Shown here one piece after another: positions 55,174-64,000 of a DNA stretch of 64,000 bases. Position 1 is the first letter of the stretch, and every line of letters starts with the position of its first letter. This DNA comes from Anaeramoeba flamelloides. Taxonomy: Eukaryota > Metamonada > Anaeramoebidae. A program made the translations under genes and the position numbers. The notes below the pieces were generated by a model, which saw only the letters and a program-made list of their open reading frames with translations, had not been told where the DNA came from and did not search any database. The stretch spans positions 1,178,001 through 1,242,000 of the forward strand of contig JANTQA010000021.1 of assembly GCA_027625915.1 (NCBI GenBank), given 5' to 3'.

Positions 55174-58100
55174 ATGGACACCTCAATGATGACATTCGAC
55201 TCAAAGTTAGTTTTAATTTTTTCATTTGCAACGTTTTGCTTTTGGATCTTTCTTGCAATCAAAAGCCTTTTGAAAAAAAAGAATTCAAATGGCTGTGTGT
55301 TAACGGGCAAAGAAATTAAAAAAGCAATTAGCAAAGGGGAAATTGGCATTACAAGCAAAAAAGAGAAAGTTGATCTCGGTTCTCTTATTGGGTGTGCTTC
55401 AATCGACTTAACACTAGGCACCGAATTCAGGAAATACACAAAGAACAAGAAACCTATCGAAATTCGTGAAAAGACCAATTACCAAGACTTCACCGAACTA
55501 ATCACATTGTCTGATAAAAAACCTTATCTTGAAATTGCACCTCACGAATCTTGCTTAGGCATCACCGAAGAAAGTGTTTATGTTTCCAAAAATCTTAGTG
55601 GTTTAATTTCTGGTCGATCAAGGTATTTACTTTCTCTTTTTTGATTTTCATTACTCTTTTAGCTTTTATTTTCTCACAGCTTTATGTAATTGTGATTATC
55701 ACCTTTTTTTTTTTTTTAAGACTGAAATTTCACATTAACCCCCAAACCTTCTCTTAAGATCCCAAGATCTCTGTGGTGTTCAAATTAATTCTTTTTAAAC
55801 AAATCAACTAGATTTCTGAAACGAGAGTATAAACAACAGACCAATTGCTTCTGAATTTATCTTACTGTTGAGAGAAAAATGTTGTACAGCAATTTTAATT
55901 TTGAACATTACTGAAAATGTTTTTTAATTTCAATCGTTTGTGGAATAACTAAAGAAAATAACAAATAATCGACTTGCTAGAATAACGATCAATGAAATTC
56001 TACTTTTTCAAAACCTTATCTCTTATAATCTAATGCAAGTTTAAAAATTACCATTTTCAGAATTAATAGTAAACTTTACTAAAACTATGATTTTTGTTAA
56101 AATTGCAAGATCTACTTTAGTTGTCAACCATCCAAATGAGAATTCTACACAAACCACAGATTAATGAACTTGTAATACTTTTAAACCTGAATTTATACAA
56201 AAATCACCTAGTTGTCAATAGGATTTGATTTTCAATTTTACTAATGTCCCCAATTAAAAATGGTGTCTAACCATTTTTCTGTGTCAAAAATTTTTTCTCC
56301 CAACAGTTACCCCCAAATCTTTCTAAGATAAAAAAACAAGTTTGAATTTGGACAACTGTTTTGATCAAGTGAAAACTAAAAACTTTAAAACGTGTTGTTA
56401 AAACCACTTAAAAGAGTTAGTCGAATATACGTACTCATTAAAAAAGTTAAATTGTAATGATATTTAGTCTGTCTTTTTTCAAAAAGATACAACAAAATAA
56501 TTTACCTGTAACTACAACGATTTTAAAAAAAATTGAGGAAAAAAAATTTTTCAAAAGTGTTTCTTAAACTGTTTGGCTTAACTCATTTTTTTTGAAGCAG
56601 TTTAAGTACCACTTTCTAAAAATTTTTTGACTCACTTTTAAAAAATGACTGTATTAAACCTTTTGAATAATTTTAATCAACTAGGTAAAACCTTAAAATG
56701 ATTAAACACATCAGATATTATTACTGTTAAGCTTACTAGAAAGAGAGACACCACACTAATATCTTTGAGAAATTATTTTTGTTCTATTTTTCTCTTTAAT
56801 TTGTTTCTCGTTTATTTAATAAATTTCAAAACAACCAGGATCCTTTAACTTACAGACAAATTTCAAGAATAGTTTTATTTATAATATCATGTGGGATTAT
56901 TCAACCGGGTTATTTCAAACAATAATACTGATTGGATCTAAAAAGTTTGTTAACATTATCAACTTTTTTAAAGTAAAATGTTTTCAAAAACCAACACAAT
57001 TTTTCAAAAGAAAATATGAAAAGAAAAGAATTTGGAACAACAACAAAAATAAAAACAAACCATCTGAATTTATAAAAATTATTGTCAACAAAGCAATACG
57101 ATATATCTGAAAAGGTTTAATCAGACAAATTGTTCAAAAAAATCAATTAATTTTTTTAATTTTTGCTTGAAAGAGAAAGATCAAGAAAAATGAAAATGAA
57201 AAAGAAAAACCCAAATTCAAATAACCTACATACCTCTTTTTATTAACGCTTTTAATTTTAATTATTAACATTTTTCAAGCCACAAAAGAGATTCAATTCA
57301 AATAATAACTAGAGATATTAATTATATTTTACGATGGTTCTTCATCAGATCAAATATTAAGAAAAATATTTATTAAATTAAAAATTACTGTTTTTCTCCC
57401 TTTTGAAAGAAAAGGAGTTTGCATTGAAAAGTAATCAATTTTTGTTCTACTTTTATCAACCCGCGCGCTTTTTCTTAATATACAGCATAATGACAAACAG
57501 TTTTGAATAAAAAAAAAAAAAAAAAAAACGCCAAAATACAAAGAATTAGATTTTTTAGCATACATTTAATTCTCTTGTGGCATAAGTGAAAAATTTTTCA
57601 CTTGTCTATTGTTATATGATCCTCTTCATTTTGGCATTAAAACATTTTAAAAGTACTTTGGCACAAAATGAAACTTTTTTTGGCTTTGATCAATGTATGA
57701 TCCTCATAGGAATATAGATATCTTCTTATGTTTATTTATGAGGGGGAGTATATATGTGAGTACGAAAAATACCTATATTCCCTCATAACTCTTTCAAAAC
57801 ATACAACCCATTTCCAAATAAAGCTGTTTTTTTTTTTTAAGGAAAAGGAATCTGTTTATTTATCATTTACCTTTTCAAAATTATTATAAATTTTTTAATT
57901 CTTTCATTTATTTTGTTTCAATAATAATCTAATTTTTTTATTATTATTTACTAATTATTATTCTTCTGTTCTATTTTTTTAAAAAAGATTTGCTAGAGTC
58001 GGACTTTTTGTTCATTTTTGTGCAAATTTTATTCAACCTGGTATTGAAGCCCAACAAGTGTTAGAAATATTTAATGCATCCAATGTAAACCCATATTTTC

Positions 58101-58318
58101 CTTTTTTATTGTTATTTTTTTTTATTTATTTTTATTTAATATCTTAATTTCTTTTATCATTTTCATGACTTTACAATGTTTTTCAAATCTAATAATTTAA
58201 TAATTAATAGCACCCACTTCGATTATACCCAGGCGAAAAAGTTTGTCAAGTAGTCTTTCTTAAAATGTTTGGTGAAGGCGTTAATTATAATGGAAAATTT
58301 TATAAACAAAAACTCTAA
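55174..58318 (+). CDS. dcd: membrane-anchored dCTP-deaminase-family protein, three exons
   Basis: Coding exons 55174-55622, 57988-58084 and 58211-58318 give 217 residues; both introns are GT...AG. The first ATG of the frame is 55174 (MDTSMMTFDSK); upstream only GTG is open. Residues about 11-34 (LVLIFSFATFCFWIFLAIKS) are a transmembrane or signal-anchor segment. The rest is a dCTP deaminase/dUTPase-fold domain: IGCASIDLTLG, then across the first splice GRSRFARVGLFVHFCANF, then QQVLEIFN, LYPGEKVCQVVF and YNGKFYKQ. Aligned with E. coli Dcd, Ser111, Arg115, His121, Ala124 and Glu138 are kept, pointing to deamination of dCTP to dUTP. The loop IDPGW reads IQPGI, losing the Asp and Trp. Most eukaryotes make dUMP by dCMP deaminase, so this gene looks acquired from a prokaryote or virus and then domesticated. 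A mono/bifunctional enzyme or altered substrate is possible. Confidence 0.85.
55623..57987 (+). other. 2.4-kb first intron of the deaminase gene
   Basis: Donor AG|GTATTTAC and acceptor TTTTTTTAAAAAAG|A give a phase 2 junction that rebuilds GRSRFARVGL. The intron is far longer than the others found. Its sequence is slightly less AT-rich, with a plus-strand 73-codon frame at 56889-57110 that has no domain. A hairpin (TGAGGGGGAGTATAT against ATATTCCCTCA) lies at about 57740-57785. I see no terminal repeats that would define an inserted element. Confidence 0.75.
58085..58210 (+). other. 126-bp second intron of the deaminase gene
   Basis: Phase 0 intron: AAT|GTAAACCC ... TTAATAG|CAC. Splicing joins EIFNASN to HPLRLYPGEK, which fits the family alignment (YNSGKLPLALRPG in E. 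coli) without a gap. Confidence 0.85.
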
Positions 58319-59690
58319 TTTTTTATTTTTTTTCGTTTTCTTCTTTTATTTTTTTAACAACAATAAAAATACATTTAGATCCAAATAAAAAAATAAAAAA
58401 ATAAAAAAAATTTCTCAAACAAATACAGTTTTAATACTTGTTTCTCGTTTTGAATTTAAAATACGTTGTTGATTTTATTTAATATTTAATTCCAATCAAT
58501 AAACACTGTGAAATTCAAAAAAAAAAAAAATATAAAACTTTTTAGTTGAATTTCCTTTTTTTCAATCCAGATAATATTCAAGATTCCAATTATTTAGCAG
58601 TTTTAATTTAGTATTTCTTCTAGAATTGATTAAATAAGACTTTTTTTTTTTTTTTCAAAAATTGAATTGTGGCATGTTAAAAACCATTTGAATTGGAGTA
58701 AAAAAGAGTAACACAATTTGTCATTGAAAATCTTCACTAAATGAAAAGGAAGACCAATTAAAAAGAAAAAATTAACCACGTAAAAAAAAATGGTGTATTG
58801 AACTCAATAATAGTTTTTCGAATGCAATATTTTATCTAAAAGTATTTTATTTTGATTGATAGTCCATTAAAAATCAGTTGAAAAATTTAAATATTTTTGA
58901 GACCTTCAAAACCACTTTTTAGTTTTCTTCAAAAAAAGTAGATCAGAATTGTGTTTGCTAATATAAAGTATAATATCAAAAATTATTCTTTTTGATTTAT
59001 TTGTTTCTTCTTTGATTTGATTTTTCTTTTTTGGTCATGTTTACAATAAAAAATATATTTCACTTTTTTTATTCATTTCACTATTTTTACTTGATAATGG
59101 TGTGATTTTTCTATGTCAAGAAACGAAACTTTTAACTAATATCAATTATTTTAAAAAAATTTTCATCAAATGAAACAGATTACGTAAATGGAAATATGAA
59201 AATGAAAACAAAACAGTAAAAGATACATAAAATATAAAAATATCTGTTAAAAAAACATATTTTGTTCCCAACTGGAATGAAAGACGGATTCTAGCTATTC
59301 TTTAAAGAACTTTATATATGCCAATTTAGTTTAGAATTTCAATAATTTTTCAAACAATTGTGTTTTTTTTTCTAAATAAAATTTCTTTTTCTCAAAGCTT
59401 TTTTTTTTTTATAGAGTGCCAAAATTTTCTTGTTTTTATTTTTATTATTTGGAAAATCAAGAACTTTTACGAAGAAAACGACAAAAAAAATTAATTACAT
59501 TTTCTTGGGGGTTTTGTATTATTCTGAAAATCTATTGATTTTCAAATCAAAACTAAAAACCTAGAAAATCCAAAACCCACGACTAGAAAATATTTATTAT
59601 ATATAACTTGAAACCCGATAAAAAAAATAGAAATTAATTTTTTTTTTAATTAAATCTAAAATTATAAATTTTAAATACAGCAAATAATTA
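58319..59690. other. intergenic between convergent genes, with a palindrome module
   Basis: AT-rich convergent 3' space. Around 59400-59600 the words AGAGTGCCA, ATCTATTGATTTTCAAATC and AAAAACCTAGAAAATCC recall the palindrome modules at 39.3-40.0 kb and 63.7-64.0 kb. No gene seen. Confidence 0.4.
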
Positions 59691-62567
59691 TTATTTATTA
59701 ATAACATAACTCAAAATTTTGGAAGTTTCTAAAATTTTTTGAAATTGGAAAATAAGAATAATAATTAAAATAAGATCAATTAACAGAATTAGACCAATTG
59801 CGACCCAACCAATCCCACCAAGTACATATTCGCTAACTAAAACATCCAAAGGAACATGCTATTAAAGAAAAAAAAAATATTAATAAATAAATACAATAAA
59901 TTAAATTTTTAATATTTTTAAAAAAAAGAAATTGATCATTTTTTAACATTTGGAATTGATCGCTGAAAAGTTCTTAAAAAATCGGAATTTTTATTAGTAT
60001 TTTTGCTTTTTTTATTAACTATTTTAATTTTTAATGATTTGTAAAAAAAATTCATATTAAAATATAAGAAAACTATATATATTTTTTTTGAACTCAAACT
60101 TTTTTTTTGTAAAAATTGAAAGTATATAATTCTAGACAACTACTGATAAGAAAGTGATTGTTTTTCTAAAATGTTTAGGATAGCACTAAGCCACTGTGCA
60201 AAGATTTTGGGAAATACATTAAGTAATGAGACAAAGTTTAAATAACATTTTTAAATTCAAATATATTAGTAAAATACTTCTTATTTTCCTTTTTTAGAAT
60301 TGGTAAGAAGATTAGAAATTTTTCAAAGTTATTTTAGAGCTTAACCAAAATTTTTTTGTGATGTTTTTAATCTCATAAATCCCAAAAGATCCCGCGCTAA
60401 AGGATTTACGATATTGGAAAATTAATTTGGTTCAAAAAACCCAATTATTTGATCAATAGACTACAAAGAAAAAAGCCCTTCAATTATTCCTTTGAGGTCG
60501 GAAATCGAATGAATTCTCTTTCTTTGTATAAAAACAATACCGGAAACCAAACAGCGTTTTTTGTTTTTGGTTTTAAAAGAAATCAATATCATTTTTAAAA
60601 AAATAAAAAATAGTTGGTAATTTTATTTTTTGAAGATCAAAGAGAGAAGAGATCAATTTATAGAAAAGATTTTGAAAATGAGATTAAAACATATTTACAA
60701 ATTTAAGAAAACAATTAGAAAAAAAAAAACATTGTTTTTTGCAAATTCAAGTCAAGAAATTTTAGAGGAATAGTTCAAAATCATTCACTGTTAAGAACAC
60801 ATAGTAGATGTGAGTTTTATGTTTGATGGGATTCAGAATTTTCTTAACAAGCATGAAATAAAAAGTGGAGATATAGACTCATTGAAAAGTTGGACGATCT
60901 GATTTGTCTCTGTGGGATTTTAAACCAAGTTTTACCCTAAATGGATGAAAATGTAAATTTTAACTTCAATGCTTTACAATGACCCCATTGAGAAGAAAAA
61001 AAAGATCCTTTGAAGAGCATGTTCTTCAAAGTACCATTTAAAAATAACAAATTGGCTTAAATTTGTTTGTTTTCGTTTTTTTTTTTGTTTTAAGCTGGGT
61101 AGGGTTAGATCTCGAGTTGAAAAAATAAATAGCACCTCATATTGTTTCATTTGTTCAAAAATAGCCTTTTATGTTTCCTCGTTTTGGTTCCCCTTCCAGA
61201 CTCTAAATAATGATATTGTTCTGGTGTGAAGAGGATATTAATCGTCGTTCTTCGAACTCCACATTATCATCTTATATCACTCCAAACAATAGAATATTTC
61301 TTGTTCTTCCAGGACAAACTCGTCACATAACAAAGTGATTATTTCCAAATCGAAACAATAAACAACGTTATTTTTCCAGGAAGCGAATAATTTTTAATTT
61401 GATGATAAAAAAGATATTCTTATTTTTTTATTATATTTTAATTATTTTTCTTCTCTTTTTTTATTTTTCTAAATTTTCTTTAATGACTCCTTTCTCTCAA
61501 TAAACAATAATAAATAAATAAAGTTATTTTTTAGGTTTTTCTTATTCTTTTTTTTTTTTTTTGAGATTATAAGCTAGATGCCATTCGGTACACATTGACG
61601 CATTTTGGAAAAAATTATTTTTTTCCACAATTGGAAAAATATCACCACCCATCAACTATATAACCACTAACAAACATATTGATGAATCAGAACAATGTAA
61701 AAAAGTTCCAACAAAAAAGAAAAACGAAAAAAAAAATGCAGAAAAAATTTCAAAAATTGTATTTTATGGTGAAACTAGTACTGTAGCAAAATATTCTTCT
61801 TAATATATATATTCTCTATCAAAAACTTTAGAGTGAAGAATAATCATAACATATTTCAAAAAATTATTAATGTTTAAATGAGTGTGCTGGGTAGATTTTT
61901 ACTAAATTTGGTTGTTAATTTGTAGTAAATTCAAAAATTTTTATATGAAAGTTTTTTTTTAATACAATATAAAAAATGAGTTTTGGTTGATAAAAATAAA
62001 ACTATATTTAGAAAAGAACGAAAAATTAAATATATTTTTTTTAAAAAATCTGAATGGTCAATTTCCAAGATAGAAAAAAAGAGTAGATGAATGAATAATA
62101 ATAAAAAAAAAAAAAAAAAAAAAGAAGCAAACGTCTGCATAAATTTCTGCATCCCAACTAAAATGATCTCCAAGTTGTTGTGCTGAATAATTCATTGTAT
62201 GGAAATTAAAGTCAATTAATACTTGATAAATAGATCCATCAAAAGTAAGATTGAACGCTGAACGTTCAGCATAAAACCAAAAGGGCATCTTCATTGTTCC
62301 ATTTATTGCTGTTGTATTCATTATCAAGGAAAAATCACCAAGACCAAAGTCTAAATCATCGTAAGAAATAAAATTTTGTTTTGATATTTTGCTTGTAGAA
62401 AATTGAGAAAAGCATGCTTTTTTCGAGAAAATTAAAAAATGTTGGGTGCTTGGATCTGGTTTATAATAACCCCTTTTATTTTCATTCTCCCCCGCAGAGT
62501 CGGGGCATTTGATTAAAACTGTTGTTAACATGCTTGATTCTTCGTTTTTAGATCCGAGACGAAATTG
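59691..62567 (-). CDS. single-pass membrane glycoprotein, 3' exons (5' part missing)
   Basis: Two minus-strand exons fit in phase 0. Exon 62567-62133 follows acceptor TTTCTTTATACAG and encodes about 145 residues (QFRLGSKNEESSMLTTVLIKC onward, ending AEIYAD). The last exon 59858-59691 follows CTTTAATAG and encodes HVPLDVLVSEYVLGGIG, then a transmembrane segment (WVAIGLILLIDLILIIILIF) and a short tail. Four N-glycosylation sequons (NTT, NGT, NLT, NYS) in the first exon support a lumenal or extracellular face, giving a type I topology. TTVLIKCP vaguely recalls MRH (mannose-6-phosphate receptor homology) domains, but the cysteine pattern is incomplete, so no function is assigned. Upstream exons are not found; they may lie beyond the LINE fragment or outside the window. 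An extra small exon in the large intron is not excluded. Confidence 0.5.
60330..61080 (+). mobile_element. decayed DNA-transposase remnant, possibly PIF/Harbinger
   Basis: The plus strand has broken coding-like segments. One reads KWRYRLIEKLDDLICLCGIL followed by NQVLP (about 60864-60950), resembling the C-terminal helix of PIF/Harbinger DDE transposases (the KLDxxxxxCCILHNML type). Others read IPKDPALKDLRYWKINLVQK and DPLKSMFFKVPFKN. Multiple stops interrupt the frame. The assignment rests on one short motif. No termini were identified. Confidence 0.3.
61197..61340 (+). other. short coding-like stretch of unknown origin
   Basis: An ATG-to-TGA frame of about 43 codons (from about 61210) reads WCEEDINRRSSNSTLSSY, then ITPNNRIFLVLPGQTRHITK, in DNA richer in C and G than its surroundings. 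It ends just before the 140-bp repeat. It could be the tail of the transposon remnant or a small exon of another gene. Confidence 0.25.
61380..61512 (+). repeat. 140-bp repeat, second copy (partner 34836-34975)
   Basis: TTCCAGGAAGCGAATAATTTTTAATTTG, split by small gaps, then TTATTTTTCTTCTCTTT and ACTCCTTTCTCTCAATAAA follow the order of the other copy. The end, CTCAATAAACAATAATAAATAAATAAA-like sequence, looks like a former polyadenylation region. No more can be said. Confidence 0.6.
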
Positions 62568-62654
62568 CTGTATAAAGAAATTACTACCAAAAACTTTAAT
62601 TTATACATTAGAAATTTTTATGAAAAAAAGAAAAACAAAAAAAATTAATTTACT

Positions 62655-63055
62655 GTTTTTTTTTATTATTTAAGGGAGGAGTTATTAACTCCTCTTGTGT
62701 GCCCGAATTCCTAAATTTTATTTAGGAATTTTATTAAAGACCCAACAATAAGTTTATTATCTACTGGGTCAAATAAACTTGGTGAATCTTTTTTTGTAAT
62801 AATATTAAAAATATTATTATTTGTTAAAATATTAGATATATTAATATTTTTTAATTCAGATATCCAGATTTTACGATTATTTTTCTAGGCTGAGCAATTC
62901 GATAGAAAATGATCCAAATCTTCAATGATATCTAAATTATTTATTTTTTTACATATCTCACAATATTTTGATTTATTTTTATTCATAACATAAGAGTATC
63001 TGTTTAAATAATTTGTAAAATTTCTAAGTTTTAAAATTGAAGTTGAACCTTTCTA
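62655..63055 (-). mobile_element. 5'-truncated LINE, 3' end with reverse-transcriptase tail
   Basis: Read on the minus strand, a peptide RYSYVMNKNKSKYCEICKK leads into NNLDIIEDLDHFLSNC, the CxxC...HFLxxC knuckle found at the C-terminus of many LINE ORF2 proteins. After one in-frame TAG the frame continues (KIWISELKN ... KFLNKI) to its natural stop. The 3' part carries hairpins and ends in an A-rich tail near 62655. The left-out 5' part and abrupt junction near 63055 show the usual 5' truncation. A second in-frame TAG bounds the fragment on its 5' side. It lies in the putative intron or upstream region of the membrane-glycoprotein gene, on the same strand. Confidence 0.7.
62676..62730 (-). other. 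paired hairpins in the LINE 3' end
   Basis: Two perfect inverted repeats: GAGGAGTTA against TAACTCCTC (62676-62694) and AATTCCTAAAT against ATTTAGGAATT (62706-62730). The second overlaps the ORF2 stop codon. A third, looser pair (GACCCA against TGGGTC, 62739-62770) lies just inside. In several LINE clades such 3' structures are recognised by the element's own reverse transcriptase. Confidence 0.65.
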
Positions 63056-63059
63056 AACT

Positions 63060-63442
63060 CTTTTTCAAAAATTGTGTCTAACCTGAAATAATAAATTGAA
63101 AAAAAAAATTTATCCTTTAGTATCCAAGAACAATTAATAACTAAATATGATTTTTAATTCACTTTTAAGTCATTCTAAATCTATAAAAACCTTATATAGT
63201 AAAAATTAAAAACAATAAAACCAAAAACTAAAAAAAAGTGAGTCACAATTTATGAAATGAGCATTACGGATTTTTTATTACTGAACTTTCACTGAAAAAA
63301 AGTTGTACAACAAGATTTTTTATGAATAATTAAATCCATTTTCAAAGACGCTACATAGTCGAAATTTTCATAGTGATTATTTGTCTTTTCGAAGATCTCT
63401 TTTTTTTCCACATGATCTTTTGAAAAAAAAAAAGAAAAAAAA

Positions 63443-63474
<32 letters not shown>

Positions 63475-63610
63475 AAAAAAAAGAAAAAGTTTTCAAAAAA
63501 AAAAGAAAAACAAAAATTTGAAAAAGCAAAACTAAAATTTGCAAAATTAGAAAAAATGATTCTGATCCAAAAATTTGAAAATATTTTTTTGTAAAGAATA
63601 CTGGAATAAA
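63060..63610. repeat. dispersed repeat (partner at 40.7-42.4 kb)
   Basis: Words such as TTAGTATCCAAGAACAAT, GAACTTTCACTGAAAAAA and a long A/G tract followed by AGAAAAAATGATTCTGATC align in order with the 40.6-42.4 kb repeat. The LINE fragment ends exactly at its left edge, so the LINE may have inserted into or beside it. The open frame across the A/G tract (63617-63351) is poly-F and not a gene. Confidence 0.5.
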
Positions 63611-63659
63611 CCCTCAAAACAACTCACATTAACATTATAAAGTGAGTCTAAATTTTTGA

Positions 63660-64000
63660 AAAATAGTTTATTTTAAATATCTTGTGTCGTTAGGTTTTCT
63701 TGAGTTTTCTGTTTATTTGTAAAATCGATAGATTTTCGTTAGGTTTTTTTTACTTTTCGAACTAAACCGAAAATTTATTAAAATTTTCTGTTTATTTCAA
63801 AAAGTAATAAAAACCTAGAACACTTTATAGATAAAACAGAAAACTCAAGAAAGGCTAACGGGGGGTTTCCAGAATTCAAAAAAATAGAGAAAAATCTTAG
63901 ATTTTACTCAATTCTTTTAAATTCTGGAAAAGCTAACGGCATTTTTTTTTTATTTTAAGAAATAAACTGAAAATTTCAAAAATTTTCAGTTTATTTCTTA
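63660..64000. repeat. modular palindromes, related to 39.3-40.0 kb, cut by the window end
   Basis: Three hairpin modules in a row. 63729-63820: CTTTTCGAACTAAACCGAAA against its inverse around AGAAAATTTTAAT, with AAAAACCTAGAACAC. 63865-63944: CCAGAATTCAAA against TTTAAATTCTGG. 63956-64000: TAAGAAATAAACTGAAAATT and its exact inverse. The 39-kb locus has the same module types. The last module ends at the window edge, so the array may continue. Confidence 0.6.

Larger units (their letters stand above)
59859..62132 (-). other. 2.3-kb putative intron carrying repeat and transposon remnants
   Basis: Donor GAC|GTTTGCTT and acceptor TTTAATAG|CAT. It contains a decayed transposase-like stretch (60330-61080), the 140-bp repeat at 61380-61512 and a 22-A run at about 62102-62123 just inside the donor. 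The donor is weaker than those of the other introns. Confidence 0.45.

Noticed and set aside
63351-63617. Minus-strand frame of 88 codons
   Set aside because: Poly-phenylalanine reading of an A/G-rich tract that belongs to a dispersed repeat.
1-64000. tRNA, rRNA, snRNA genes and CRISPR arrays
   Set aside because: I looked for tRNA T-loop and acceptor patterns, a U6-like start and regularly spaced repeats and found none that hold up.
1-64000. LTR retrotransposon or virus-like elements
   Set aside because: No long direct terminal repeats, integrase or capsid-like frames were recognised; the repeats seen fit DNA transposons, a LINE and foldbacks.

Overview
This is a chromosomal window from a very AT-rich protist, with short GT...AG spliceosomal introns, sparse genes and lysine/asparagine/glutamate-rich low-complexity inserts in the proteins. 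The gene set (a dynactin subunit, a spliceosomal DEAH helicase, Trm11, a BCAS3/PROPPIN-type WD protein, a VWA plus alpha-kinase protein, a bZIP factor and a long ankyrin protein) is eukaryotic and would suit an amoeboid protist. The style (K/E/N tracts, many ankyrin proteins, alpha-kinase/VWA fusions) reminds me of Anaeramoeba or an amoebozoan. That placement is an inference; no rRNA, tRNA or organelle marker in the window fixes it.

Layout, left to right. 0.6-1.6 kb: an unrecognised 344-residue protein (+). 1.6-9.0 kb: non-coding, with a dispersed repeat, a decayed coding-like stretch and a small TTAA-flanked inverted-repeat element. 9.1-9.9 kb: a two-exon dynactin subunit 3 gene (-). 10.5-12.2 kb: two abutting TTAA-flanked elements. 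12.8-14.9 kb: ankyrin-repeat gene (+). 15-21 kb: foldback elements and degenerate tandem repeats. 22.1-23.1 kb: bZIP gene (+). 25.4-27.4 kb: two more inverted-repeat elements. 28.4-31.5 kb: Prp2/DHX16 helicase (-) with a strong internal GC island. 33.5-35.2 kb: candidate membrane-protein exons next to dispersed repeats. 35.7-38.2 kb: VWA/alpha-kinase gene (-). 38.5-42.4 kb: MITEs and palindrome modules. 43.1-46.0 kb: BCAS3-like WD gene (-). 48.8-50.3 kb: Trm11 (-). 51.3-54.2 kb: three Tc1/mariner-type MITEs, one nested in a TTAA element. 55.2-58.3 kb: a three-exon dCTP-deaminase-family gene (+) with an N-terminal membrane anchor. 59.7-62.6 kb: the 3' exons of a glycosylated single-pass membrane protein (-), whose large intron holds a decayed DNA transposase. 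62.7-64.0 kb: a 5'-truncated LINE tail with hairpins, then more palindromes.

The genes do not form a pathway; they are ordinary housekeeping and signalling genes separated by repeat-rich DNA. The most interesting points are a prokaryote-type dCTP deaminase carrying introns and a membrane anchor, with changes in its nucleotide-binding loop; a VWA/alpha-kinase protein that seems to lack metal ligands; a bZIP factor with Asp at the invariant Asn; a repeat landscape of TA-flanked and TTAA-flanked MITEs, including a nest; and islands of high GC inside otherwise AT-rich genes.

All intron boundaries, repeat alignments and family assignments were made by eye from the sequence; no search was run.
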